DNA from: Massilia kyonggiensis
Lineage (GTDB): Bacteria > Pseudomonadota > Gammaproteobacteria > Burkholderiales > Burkholderiaceae_D
Assembly (NCBI RefSeq): GCF_024756235.1
Contig: NZ_JANUGY010000008.1
Location: 124,001 to 188,000, forward strand
Length of the DNA: 64,000 nucleotides
Direction: 5' to 3'
The position numbers and the translations under genes were made by a program. The notes beneath the pieces are model-generated. The model did no database searches, had not been told where the DNA came from, and was given only the letters and a program-made list of their open reading frames with translations. This document shows, piece by piece, positions 1 through 8,580 of the stretch. The first letter of the stretch is position 1, and each line of letters begins with the position of its first letter.

Positions 1-35
1 AATCGTAGACTGGACCCACTGTATATATAGCCCGC

Positions 36-785
36 ATGAACTCGCCGACTGCCCTGCTGCCCGCCCGCAAGAAATACCGCAACCTCGCCCAGGGCGTCGT
101 GGAAGAACTGAGCGCGCGCATCCGCCGCTCCGAATTCAACCCGGGCGACAAGCTACCGCCGGAAGCGGCCATCATGGAGGAGTACGGCGTGAGCCGCACG
201 GTGGTGCGCGAGGCGATCTCGCAGCTGCAGGCGGGGGGGCTCGTGCAGACGCGCCACGGCATCGGCACCTTCGTGCTGGAACCGCCGGCGACGACGCTGG
301 GCATCGGCACGGACAGCGTGGTGACCGTGCGCGACGTGCTCGCGATCCTCGAACTGCGCATCAGCATGGAGACGGAAGCCGCGTGGCTGGCCGCGTCGCG
401 CCGCACGGAGGAACAGGTCGCGCAGATGGGCGAAGCGCTGGGCGAGATGCAGCGCGCGCTCGAGAACGGCCGCACGTCCGTCGAAGCCGACGTACGCTTC
501 CACCAGCTGATCGCGGAAGCGACGGACAACCGGTATTTCGTCGAACTGCTCGGCCAGCTGGGCAGCGCGATCATACCGCGCGCCCGCCTCAACACCCCCG
601 GCCTCGGCGAGGACAAGCCGGCCGACTACCTCGAACGCGTGAACCGCGAGCACGAGGACATCTATAAGGCGATCCTGCGCCGCGACCCCGAAGCGGCCCG
701 CGCCGCGATGCGCACCCACCTCTCGAACAGCCGCGAACGGCTGCGGGAAGCGCAGCAGCGGCTGCAGGACCAGCCGCGGTCCTGA
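36..785 (+). CDS. GntR/FadR-family transcriptional regulator (FCD domain)
   Basis: DNA-binding repressor or activator of the FadR subfamily, 249 aa. The N-terminal winged helix (about residues 18-80) has the typical PGDKLPPE and VSRTVVREA segments. The C-terminal all-helical FCD domain (about 95-235) carries the D..FH..I and two later His residues that normally bind a metal and a small carboxylate. Family members near aldarate dehydratases usually sense a sugar acid, so control of galactarate/glucarate or uronate genes is a reasonable inference; its direct targets may lie upstream of the window. No Shine-Dalgarno is visible before ATG 36 and a TATATA run lies only about 8 nt upstream, so the transcript may be nearly leaderless. 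Its stop codon abuts the stop of the convergent chemoreceptor. Confidence 0.9.
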   Translation: MNSPTALLPARKKYRNLAQGVVEELSARIRRSEFNPGDKLPPEAAIMEEYGVSRTVVREAISQLQAGGLVQTRHGIGTFVLEPPATTLGIGTDSVVTVRDVLAILELRISMETEAAWLAASRRTEEQVAQMGEALGEMQRALENGRTSVEADVRFHQLIAEATDNRYFVELLGQLGSAIIPRARLNTPGLGEDKPADYLERVNREHEDIYKAILRRDPEAARAAMRTHLSNSRERLREAQQRLQDQPRS

Positions 786-2519
786 TCAGCGGTACTGCAG
801 CGCCACCACCTGCGCGGTGCGGCGCGGCTTGCCGGCCGGTGCCGGCCGGACCGGCGTCCGTTCCAGCGTAAAGATGCTCACGGCCTGCAGCAGCGCCCGC
901 GCCTGTTCCTTCAGGCTTTCCGCCGCCGCCGCGGCCTCTTCGACGAGCGCCGCGTTCTGCTGCGTGATGCCGTCCATCTGGTGCACGGCGGTGCTCACTT
1001 CCGCGATGCCGTGCCCCTGCTCCGCGCTGGCGCGGGCGATGTCGCCGAGGATGCCGGACACCTGGCGGATCGCGTCCATGATCTCGTCCATCGTGCTGCC
1101 CGCTTCGTCGACGAGACGGCTGCCCGTCTCCACGCTGTGCACCGACGCGTTGATCAGGTCCTTGATCTCCTTGGCCGCACCGGCGCTGCGCTGGGCCAGC
1201 GCGCGCACTTCCGCCGCCACCACCGCGAAGCCGCGCCCCTGTTCGCCGGCGCGCGCCGCTTCCACGGCCGCGTTCAGCGCGAGGATGTTCGTCTGGAAGG
1301 CGATGCTGTCGATGACCCCGATGATGTCGGCGATGCGCGCCGAGCCATCCCTGATGTGCCCCATGGTGGAGACCACCTGCGCCATCACGTCGCCGCCCTT
1401 GCCGGCCACGGTGGACGCGCGCGCCGCCAGTTCGTTCGCGCTCTGCGCGTTCGCCGCGTTGCGCTGGACGGTGCCGGTCAGCGTCTCCATCGCGCTGGCG
1501 CTCTCCTCCAGCGACCCCGCCTGCGCTTCCGTGCGGGTCGACAGGTCGGCATTGCCCGTCGCGATTTCATCCGTCGCCGTCGCCATGTTCTTCGTGCTCG
1601 TGCGGATCCTGGCCAGCATGTCGTGCAGGTTGCCGTTGATGGTGGCGATGGCCTTCATCAGCCGGCCCACCTCGTCGTCGAATTCGACGGCGACCTCGCC
1701 CGACAGGTCGCCGGCGGCGATCCGGTCGGCCGCGTCGACGGCCTTGTTCAGGCTGCGCATGATGTAGCGGTAGACGAGGTACAGCGCGGCCGTCGTCGAC
1801 ACGAGCGACAGCACGATCAGCGCGATGGCGGCCGTCGTCGCGGCACCGGTGGCCTCGTGGGCGTCGGCGACGGCGGCGCCGGTGCGCTCGTCCAGCAGGC
1901 GCAGGAAGTCGTTCAGCGGCACCATGATGCGCGCCTTGTTCCGGTGGTACGCGGCGTCGTGCATGATCGACCGGGCGAATTCCGCGTTCGGTTCGTCCTT
2001 GCGCGTAAAACCGCCGCGGCCGTCGTCGAACAGGCCCTTGACGGCGTTCATCGCGGCGACTTCCGTTTTCACGAGGGCGTCGGACACGTCCTGTGCTTCC
2101 TTCAGCTTGGCGAATTCCTGCTCGCTGAAGCCGGCCTTGCGCATCAGTTCCTGCAGCGGGACGGTCTGGCCGCTGGACGGCGACACGGCGACGCCGCCCG
2201 CCACGAGGTCCCAGTAGATGCGCTCGTAGTGGTCGGGCCTCGGTTTCGTGCCGTTGCGGATGGCGAGGATGTCCTGGTATTGCTGTTCGTACCGGCTGTC
2301 GCCCGTGACGACGTACGTGCGGGCCAGGCGCGTGAGGTCGTCGGAACTCTGGCGCAGTTCGTCGGCCAGCAGGTAGGACCGGTAGCGCGTATCGCTTGCC
2401 TCCGTCGCGCGGCGCTGTGCGGCCGACACGCGTTCGAGCGCGGCGAGCATGAGGCCGGCCATGAGCAGGGTCAGGGCCAGCAGGGTGATGAATGTCTGTT
2501 TGATCGTAAGATGCCGCAT
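786..2519 (-). CDS. Methyl-accepting chemotaxis protein
   Basis: Inner-membrane chemoreceptor of 577 aa. TM1 lies at about residues 8-28, a periplasmic sensing region at about 30-225 (no named sensor domain recognised), TM2 at about 228-252, then HAMP and a long cytoplasmic methyl-accepting helical hairpin. The hairpin tip holds the highly conserved NILALNAAVEAARAGEQGRG-type segment that contacts CheA and CheW. The C-terminus has no CheR-binding pentapeptide. The start is supported by GGAGGAG just upstream. The ligand is unknown; the position beside aldarate genes and a TonB receptor makes a sugar acid or oligosaccharide possible. It is a single transcription unit converging on the GntR gene without any room for a terminator between them. 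Confidence 0.93.
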   Translation of the reverse strand: MRHLTIKQTFITLLALTLLMAGLMLAALERVSAAQRRATEASDTRYRSYLLADELRQSSDDLTRLARTYVVTGDSRYEQQYQDILAIRNGTKPRPDHYERIYWDLVAGGVAVSPSSGQTVPLQELMRKAGFSEQEFAKLKEAQDVSDALVKTEVAAMNAVKGLFDDGRGGFTRKDEPNAEFARSIMHDAAYHRNKARIMVPLNDFLRLLDERTGAAVADAHEATGAATTAAIALIVLSLVSTTAALYLVYRYIMRSLNKAVDAADRIAAGDLSGEVAVEFDDEVGRLMKAIATINGNLHDMLARIRTSTKNMATATDEIATGNADLSTRTEAQAGSLEESASAMETLTGTVQRNAANAQSANELAARASTVAGKGGDVMAQVVSTMGHIRDGSARIADIIGVIDSIAFQTNILALNAAVEAARAGEQGRGFAVVAAEVRALAQRSAGAAKEIKDLINASVHSVETGSRLVDEAGSTMDEIMDAIRQVSGILGDIARASAEQGHGIAEVSTAVHQMDGITQQNAALVEEAAAAAESLKEQARALLQAVSIFTLERTPVRPAPAGKPRRTAQVVALQYR

Positions 2520-2629
2520 GGTTGTCTCCTCCTCGACATCTACAATCTATCCAAATCTCACCTTACAAAATAGTGGGAAAGCCGGAAAACCGGAAATATA
2601 TTTTTCGTACGCAATATTTGTTGCATTTA

Positions 2630-2666
2630 GGCACCGTCGTTTCGACGCGAGCGGAACGACGGTGCC
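2630..2666 (-). terminator. Perfect 12-bp hairpin after TonB receptor
   Basis: GGCACCGTCGTT and AACGACGGTGCC form a perfect 12-bp stem around a 13-nt loop, starting 6 nt beyond the stop codon of the TonB receptor gene. There is no clear U-run, so it may work as a weak or Rho-assisted terminator or as an mRNA 3' stabiliser. Confidence 0.55.
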
Positions 2667-2672
2667 GGTCCA

Positions 2673-5615
2673 TCAGAACGCCATCCGCACCCCTGCCCGG
2701 TACGTCCGGCCGATCACGTCATACAGCGCCGGATTGATGCCGATACTGAGGTTCGTCTGCGGCACGAGCACCGGCCCGCGGTCGGCCAGGTTGTCGATCT
2801 TGAAGTACAACATCGAGTCCTTCGCGAAGGTGTACGTCGCGCCGAAGTCGATGTACGTGGCACCCGGCAGGTGGTTGTCGTAGATCGTCGGGTGCGCGGC
2901 CGTCGGCAGCGGGCAGTTCGTCTGGCATTCGATGTATTCATTGCTGAACACACCGGCGCTGACCCAGCGCTCCGTCAGGCTGAGACCCAGCTTGCCGTTC
3001 TCCCACGACTGGGTCACGAGCGCCTTCCACTTCGGCGTGCTGCCCGCCATGTTGCCCGCGCCTTCGCTCGGCGTCGTGCCGGGCACGCCCGGGTCGGACA
3101 CCGAGTGGATCGTCCGCGTGGCCATGCCGCGCAGCGTGAACGTGCCCGGCAGCCCGTAGTCGCGCAAGTTCGTGCGGTACGCCGTCTCGATGTCGACGCC
3201 GCGCGTGTGCAGCGACGCGAAGTTGAAGCTCTGCGCGAGCACGTAGTTCGTACCTGCCGGGCCGTTGATCGACACGGCGCCGCACACGTTCTGGTAACCC
3301 GCGTAGCACAGGTCGACCTCCTGCTGGGGACCCAGCGAGTTGATCACGTTCTTGACCTTGATGTCGTAGTAGTCGACGGACAGGTTGAAGCCGCGCGCCC
3401 AGCTCGGTTGCGAGAGCACGATGCCGAACGAGTTGTTGCGGGCGACTTCCGGCTTCAGGTCCGGATTGCCCACGTTGCGCTGCTGGATCTGGATCGATGA
3501 ACCCTGGTTGTTGTTGACGGCCTGGTTCGTCACCGTCATCGCGGCATACAGCTCGGACAGGTTCGGTGCGCGCACGTCCTTGGAGCTCACGGCGCGCAGG
3601 CGCAGGCCGTCAACGGGCGTCTTCCACGTCGCGCCGATCTTCCACGCGCTGGCGTGGCCGGCCGTGCTGTACTTCTCTTCGCGATCGGCGATGTTCAGGT
3701 TCGCTTCGCCCCACGTGGCCGACTTCAGGAACGGGATGTTGAACTCGAGGTAGGCTTCCTTCACGTTGAATGCGCCGCGGCCGTTGTGGTAATTCCCCGC
3801 GAACCAGTTATCGCCGCCCGTCGACAGGGTCGTGTCGAGCGGGTAGTCGGGACCGTAGCGCGACTGCAGGTCCACGCCCGCGCCGTACGGGTCGCCGTAC
3901 ACGGAGTACTCTTCGCGGCGCCATTCGAGACCGGTTGCCATCGAAATCGGACCGGCCCAGCCCTCGGCCACGTCGCCGTGCACGTTGGCGCTGACGACGT
4001 TCTGGCTCGAATCCGTGTGCTGCATCGGCCCGTTCATCGGCGCGATGTACGACCAGCCGGCCATGTTGATCGGCACGTTGCCGAGGATGTTGATAGGCTG
4101 GCAGCCGTTAGCGCGCGCCGCGGCGTCGCGGCAGACGATATTGCCGCTGGCGTCGCGCACGGCGTCGATCGCGTAGTTGTAGCGGCGGTTCAGGGTGATG
4201 TCCTGCACGTGGATCACCGTCGTGTTCTCACCGTGTTCCGCGTACGCGTCATACGACCAGTCCTTGCCGAACAGGCTGAAGCGGCCATCGGCACCGACGA
4301 CGAAGCGGCGCTGCGTGCGCGTCGGGTGCACCGAGATATTGGCGGGGAATTCCGCGTTCGCCGTACCGACCTGCATCACGCCGCTCGGATAGCCGGACGC
4401 GCAGTCGGCCGCGATCGACGCCGGCAGGTAGGCGTTGTCGCACCTGATGTTGAGGTTGGCCTGCTTGGCCGCGCCCGGATTCGGCGAGAACACGGATTTC
4501 ACCTGCGCCCAGTTCCCGGTCACGTAGATTTCGTTGTCGGCGTCGAGATCCCACGACACGCGCGTGTACGCGACCTGGCGCTTGAAGTTCATGGCGAGGT
4601 TCGTGCCCGCGCCGACACTCCCCGACAGGTCGCCGCCCACGCAGAAGTTGCCGACGCAATCGGTCCCGTACTGGAACGGGTACGGCGTGCCGCCCGGACC
4701 GAATGCCGTGCCTTTCAGCGGGCCGTTCGTGATCAGGCCATACTTCGCATACTGGATGTGCTGCGCGTGCTGGATGCTTTTATAACGCGGCGCGCCGGCG
4801 GCCTGCATCGCCTTCGTCGATTCCTGCAGCGCCGGATTCTTGTACCAGCTGCGGCCGTTCGCCCCGACTTCGCCGAAGCCCGGCGAATCGATGCCGTTCT
4901 CCTTCGTGAACTCGCCGCTCGCCGTCACGTGCAGGCGGTCGTTCATGAAGCCCCTGCCCCACGCGGCCTGCAGGGTGCCGTTCTTGTCGTCGTGGTACTT
5001 CGTCATGCCGCCTTCGGCATTGAACTTGAAGCCGCTGAATTTTTTGTCGGTGATGAAGTTCACCACGCCACCCACTGCGTCGGAACCGTACGACGCCGAC
5101 GCGCCGCCCGTGACGACGTCCACGCGCTTGACGAGCAGCTGCGGGAACTGGCTGACGTCCGTGACGCCCGTGACGTTGGCGCCGACGACGCGCTGGCCGT
5201 CCAGCAGCGTCAGGGTCCGGATCGTGCCGAGGCCGCGCAGCGACAGCGACGACAGGCCCTGCACGCCGCTCGACGTGCTGTACGTGAACGTGGTGCGGCC
5301 CGTGCTGCCCTGCAGCGCGGGCAGTTCGGCCAGCGTGTTGAACAGGTTCGGCTTGGCGGATTTCGCCAGGTCGTCCGCCGTCAGCGTCGTCGTCGGCGTC
5401 GGCTGGTTGAAGCCGCGCGCGGCGATGCGCGAACCGGAGACCACGACCGTGTTGACGCCCTCTTGCGGGATGGGCGCAGCAGCGGGGGCGGGTGCCGGTG
5501 CGGATGCGGGATCGGCGGGGGTGGTGGTCTCCTGGGCATGGCCCGGGAGGGCAAGGACGCCGCAGGCACTGGCGACGGCGAGGTGGATCAGGGTCTTGCG
5601 GTACTGCTTTGGCAT
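2673..5615 (-). CDS. TonB-dependent outer-membrane receptor
   Basis: Outer-membrane active transporter of 980 aa, energised by TonB-ExbBD. A signal peptide ends near residue 27 (GHAQ), followed by an Ala/Pro-rich linker. A TonB-box-like VNTVVVSGSR and a plug domain follow (about 60-190, with LRGLGTIRTLTLLDGQRV and YGSDAVGGVVNFIT). A long 22-strand-type barrel ends in ..GVRMAF with the terminal Phe needed for BAM assembly. GGAGA before the ATG supports the start. This oligosaccharide-type receptor has two LacI-like operator palindromes about 107-133 bp upstream and stands divergently to the aldarate catabolic genes, so uptake of a uronate-containing oligomer is a reasonable inference, but the substrate cannot be read from the sequence. 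Confidence 0.93.
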   Translation of the reverse strand: MPKQYRKTLIHLAVASACGVLALPGHAQETTTPADPASAPAPAPAAAPIPQEGVNTVVVSGSRIAARGFNQPTPTTTLTADDLAKSAKPNLFNTLAELPALQGSTGRTTFTYSTSSGVQGLSSLSLRGLGTIRTLTLLDGQRVVGANVTGVTDVSQFPQLLVKRVDVVTGGASASYGSDAVGGVVNFITDKKFSGFKFNAEGGMTKYHDDKNGTLQAAWGRGFMNDRLHVTASGEFTKENGIDSPGFGEVGANGRSWYKNPALQESTKAMQAAGAPRYKSIQHAQHIQYAKYGLITNGPLKGTAFGPGGTPYPFQYGTDCVGNFCVGGDLSGSVGAGTNLAMNFKRQVAYTRVSWDLDADNEIYVTGNWAQVKSVFSPNPGAAKQANLNIRCDNAYLPASIAADCASGYPSGVMQVGTANAEFPANISVHPTRTQRRFVVGADGRFSLFGKDWSYDAYAEHGENTTVIHVQDITLNRRYNYAIDAVRDASGNIVCRDAAARANGCQPINILGNVPINMAGWSYIAPMNGPMQHTDSSQNVVSANVHGDVAEGWAGPISMATGLEWRREEYSVYGDPYGAGVDLQSRYGPDYPLDTTLSTGGDNWFAGNYHNGRGAFNVKEAYLEFNIPFLKSATWGEANLNIADREEKYSTAGHASAWKIGATWKTPVDGLRLRAVSSKDVRAPNLSELYAAMTVTNQAVNNNQGSSIQIQQRNVGNPDLKPEVARNNSFGIVLSQPSWARGFNLSVDYYDIKVKNVINSLGPQQEVDLCYAGYQNVCGAVSINGPAGTNYVLAQSFNFASLHTRGVDIETAYRTNLRDYGLPGTFTLRGMATRTIHSVSDPGVPGTTPSEGAGNMAGSTPKWKALVTQSWENGKLGLSLTERWVSAGVFSNEYIECQTNCPLPTAAHPTIYDNHLPGATYIDFGATYTFAKDSMLYFKIDNLADRGPVLVPQTNLSIGINPALYDVIGRTYRAGVRMAF

Positions 5616-5721
5616 GTTGTCTCCGTTTTTTGTTTTATCGGGGTGGTCCTTGTGCGAACCGCGATGCCCGGCAGGGTGCTCTCTTCACCTCATCCCGGTC
5701 CGCTGCCTCTGGTTTACGCGG

Positions 5722-5748
5722 TGGTAACGCTATCTGTTACCGCTATCA
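5722..5748. promoter_or_regulatory. Tandem LacI-type operator candidates
   Basis: Two adjacent 14-mers, TGGTAACGCTATCT (5722-5735) and TGTTACCGCTATCA (5735-5748), share the framework TGnTAnCGCTATCA seen before the LacI gene at 19.5 kb. They lie in the 327-bp divergent spacer between the TonB receptor and the dehydratase gene, nearer the receptor. Confidence 0.5.
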
Positions 5749-5859
5749 TTGCGTAAAATGCATTTTGAACCGCATCGTAAATACCCGTCCAATAACTTTT
5801 TTTAATCGCTTGATGTCAAAACCGATATCACCGTATATGCAGCCCCAGCAATTTTGTGC

Positions 5860-5888
5860 TTGCCCTTTTCATGGCTCACTTGTACGAT
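5860..5888 (+). promoter_or_regulatory. Candidate sigma-70 promoter for the dehydratase operon
   Basis: TTGCCC (5860-5865), a 17-bp spacer and TACGAT (5883-5888) precede the dehydratase gene. Immediately downstream TGACAATTGTTGACA (5892-5906) is an imperfect dyad that could be an operator, perhaps for a FadR-type regulator. Confidence 0.4.
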
Positions 5889-5942
5889 GACTGACAATTG
5901 TTGACACATCATCGCGCCCGCGCGTCCTTCCCTGGAGACCCA

Positions 5943-6854
5943 ATGAATCCGCAAGAACTCAAGCAAGTCATGTCGTCCGGCCTGCTGTCCTTCCCCATCA
6001 CCGACTTCGATGCCGAAGGCAACTTCCGTCCCAGCACCTACATCGAGCGCCTGGAATGGCTCGCGCCGTACGGCGCCACCGCGCTGTTCGCGGCGGGCGG
6101 CACGGGTGAATTCTTTTCGCTGACGCATGACGAGTACTCGCAGGTGATCAAGACCGCGGTCGACACGTGCGCGGGCAAGGTGCCCATCCTGGCCGGCGCC
6201 GGCGGCCCGACCCGCGCCGCCATCGCGTTCGCGCAGGAAGCCGAGCGCCTGGGCGCGAAAGGCGTGCTGCTGCTGCCGCACTACCTGACGGAAGCGAGCC
6301 AGGATGGTCTCGTCGCCCACGTGGAAGCCGTCTGCAAATCGGTCAAGATCGGCGTCGTGGTCTACAACCGCGCACAGTGCCGCCTCACGCCGGACTCGCT
6401 GGAAAAGCTGGCCGACCGCTGCCCGAACCTGATCGGCTTCAAGGACGGCATCGGCGACATCGAGCTGATGGTGTCGATCTGGCGCCGCATGGGCGACCGC
6501 TTCAGCTACCTGGGCGGCCTGCCGACCGCGGAAGTCTACGCCGCGGCCTATAAAGCGCTGGGCGTGCCGGTGTACTCGTCGGCCGTCTTCAACTTCATGC
6601 CGAAGCTCGCGATGGAGTTCTATCATGCGATCGCGAAGGACGACCACGCGACGACGAACCGCCTTCTGGACGAATTCTTCCTGCCCTACCTGGCCATCCG
6701 CAACCGCAAGGCCGGCTACGCCGTGTCGATCGTGAAGGCGGGTGCCCGCCTCGTCGGCCACGACGGCGGCCCGGTGCGCGCGCCGCTGACCGACCTGACG
6801 GCGGAAGAATGCGACATGCTGCACAAACTCATCGTCGCCCAAGGCGGCCAATAA
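5943..6854 (+). CDS. kdgD: 5-dehydro-4-deoxyglucarate dehydratase
   Basis: Cytosolic class I aldolase-fold lyase (EC 4.2.1.41). It dehydrates and decarboxylates 5-dehydro-4-deoxy-D-glucarate to 2,5-dioxopentanoate (2-oxoglutarate semialdehyde) in D-glucarate/galactarate breakdown. The 303-aa length is normal for the family. Visible features are the GGTGE carboxylate loop at 52-56, the catalytic Tyr141 (VVYNR) and the Schiff-base Lys167 (IGFKDGIGD). A TTG 45 nt upstream is in frame, but the ATG at 5943 has a GGAG ribosome site (ccctggagacccaatg) and matches family N-termini. It is followed 28 bp later by the semialdehyde dehydrogenase, which takes its product. Confidence 0.93.
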   Translation: MNPQELKQVMSSGLLSFPITDFDAEGNFRPSTYIERLEWLAPYGATALFAAGGTGEFFSLTHDEYSQVIKTAVDTCAGKVPILAGAGGPTRAAIAFAQEAERLGAKGVLLLPHYLTEASQDGLVAHVEAVCKSVKIGVVVYNRAQCRLTPDSLEKLADRCPNLIGFKDGIGDIELMVSIWRRMGDRFSYLGGLPTAEVYAAAYKALGVPVYSSAVFNFMPKLAMEFYHAIAKDDHATTNRLLDEFFLPYLAIRNRKAGYAVSIVKAGARLVGHDGGPVRAPLTDLTAEECDMLHKLIVAQGGQ

Positions 6855-6882
6855 GAAGAACGAGTATTCGCAAGGAGAAAAC

Positions 6883-8463
6883 ATGACAATTCAAGGTGAA
6901 ATGATCATCGGCCGCCGCGTCGTGCGCGGCAGCGCCGGCACCACGCGCGCCTTCAACCCGGCCACACGCGCCGAGATGGAACCGGAATTCGGGCTCGCGA
7001 CGGAAGACGACGTCGCCGCCGCGTGCACGCTCGCGGAACAGGCCTTCGACACGTACCGCAACCTGCCGCTGGAACTGCGCGCCCGCTTCCTGGAAACCAT
7101 TGCCGACCGCATCATGGACATCGGCCCCGCGCTGATCGAACGCGCGTCCGCCGAATCGGGCCTGCCGACGGCCCGCCTGGAAGGCGAGCGCGGTCGCACG
7201 TGCAACCAGCTGCGCCTGTTCGCCAAGGTCGTGCGCGACGGGTACTTCCTCGACGCGACGCTGGATTCCGCGCTGCCTCAGCGCACACCGCCCCGTTCCG
7301 ACCTGCGCATGCGCAAGATCCCGCTGGGCCCTGTCGCCGTCTTCGGCGCGTCCAACTTCCCGCTCGCGTTCTCCGTCGCCGGCGGCGACACCGCGTCGGC
7401 GCTCGCGGCCGGCTGCCCGGTCGTCGTGAAGGCGCACAGCGCCCACCTCGGCACGTCGGAACTGGTCGGCAAAGCGGTCCGCCAGGCCGCCGAGGATTGC
7501 GGCATGCCGGACGGCGTGTTCTCGATGCTGATCGGCGAAGGCCGCGTAGCCGGCCAGGCGCTGGCCGCGCATCCGGCCATCAAGGCCGTCGGCTTCACCG
7601 GTTCGCGCCAGGGCGGCCTGGCTCTCGTCCGCACCGCCAACGCCCGCAAGGAACCGATCCCCGTCTACGCCGAAATGAGCAGCATCAATCCGGTGTTCAT
7701 GCTGCCGGGCGCCCTCGCCGCGGGCGGCGCGAAGCTGGCCGGCGCGTTCGTCGATTCGCTGACCTTGGGCGTCGGCCAGTTCTGCACGAACCCGGGCCTC
7801 GTCATCGCGCTCGCCGGTAAGGACCTCGACGCCTTCCGAGCATCCGCCGCCGAGGCGCTGGCCGCCAAAGGCGCCGGCACGATGCTCACCGCGGGCATCC
7901 ACCAGGCCTACGTCGACGCCGTCGGCCGCCGCTCGGGCATCGATGGCGTGCAACTGGTCGGCCAGGGCAGCGCCGAGGGCACCGGCTGCGCCGCTCAGGC
8001 CGCGCTGTACGCCTGCGACGCCGCCACGTACATCGCCAGCCCGGCGCTGGACGAAGAAATCTTCGGCCCGGCATCGCTCGTCATCGCCTGCCGCGACGAA
8101 GCGGAAATGCTGGCCGTGGCGCGCCACCTGGAAGGCCAACTGACGGCGACCGTGCACGCCACCGCCGACGACCGCGAACTGGCCGGCAGCCTGCTGCCGA
8201 CGCTGGAGCGCAAGGCCGGCCGCGTGCTGTTCAACGGCTTCCCGACCGGCGTCGAAGTGTCGCACGCCATGGTCCACGGCGGCCCGTTCCCGGCCACGTC
8301 GGACAGCCGCACGACGTCCGTCGGCGCGACCGCCATCGAGCGCTTCCTGCGCCCGGTGTGCTACCAGGACGTGCCGGCCGAGCTGCTGCCGGAAGCCCTG
8401 CGCGACGACAATCCGCTGGGCCTCGCGCGCCTGGTCGACGGCACGCTGCAGCTCGCGAAATGA
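6883..8463 (+). CDS. 2,5-dioxovalerate (2-oxoglutarate semialdehyde) dehydrogenase
   Basis: NAD(P)-dependent aldehyde dehydrogenase (EC 1.2.1.26) oxidising 2-oxoglutarate semialdehyde to 2-oxoglutarate, the last step of the aldarate and hydroxyproline pathways. The 526-aa length and N-terminus (GEMIIGRRVVRG) fit the family that pairs with kdgD. Catalytic Cys301 sits in GQFCTNPG, general-base Glu264 in YAEMSS, and the cofactor loop in FTGSRQGG. AAGGAGA precedes the ATG. Because the hydroxyproline cluster at 46-52 kb has no dehydrogenase of its own in this window, this enzyme may serve both pathways (inference). Confidence 0.9.
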   Translation: MTIQGEMIIGRRVVRGSAGTTRAFNPATRAEMEPEFGLATEDDVAAACTLAEQAFDTYRNLPLELRARFLETIADRIMDIGPALIERASAESGLPTARLEGERGRTCNQLRLFAKVVRDGYFLDATLDSALPQRTPPRSDLRMRKIPLGPVAVFGASNFPLAFSVAGGDTASALAAGCPVVVKAHSAHLGTSELVGKAVRQAAEDCGMPDGVFSMLIGEGRVAGQALAAHPAIKAVGFTGSRQGGLALVRTANARKEPIPVYAEMSSINPVFMLPGALAAGGAKLAGAFVDSLTLGVGQFCTNPGLVIALAGKDLDAFRASAAEALAAKGAGTMLTAGIHQAYVDAVGRRSGIDGVQLVGQGSAEGTGCAAQAALYACDAATYIASPALDEEIFGPASLVIACRDEAEMLAVARHLEGQLTATVHATADDRELAGSLLPTLERKAGRVLFNGFPTGVEVSHAMVHGGPFPATSDSRTTSVGATAIERFLRPVCYQDVPAELLPEALRDDNPLGLARLVDGTLQLAK

Positions 8464-8508
8464 TCATGAAGTAGACCGAAGTGAGCTGCGGGCGGCTGGT
8501 ACGATGTG

Positions 8509-8529
8509 CCGGCCGCCCGCAGCGGCCGG
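8509..8529 (+). other. GC-rich hairpin between dehydrogenase and transporter
   Basis: CCGGCCGC and GCGGCCGG form an 8-bp stem with a 5-nt loop about 45 bp after the dehydrogenase stop. It has no U-run, so partial termination or mRNA processing within the operon is possible. Confidence 0.35.
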
Positions 8530-8580
8530 AGGAGACGCCGGCCGAGCGACCGTCAGCATAATCAAACATAAGGCCTGACC

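Noticed and set aside
3654..5756. Long open frame antisense to the first TonB receptor, and similar long antisense frames elsewhere (for example 6829-8277, 23059-26727)
   Set aside because: Arg/Ala/Val-rich translations without domains, explained by the high GC third-position bias of the real genes on the other strand.
5886..5913. GATGA/TCATC arms around CAATTG as a perfect operator
   Set aside because: The centres of the outer and inner dyads do not coincide; mentioned only as an imperfect dyad in the promoter entry.
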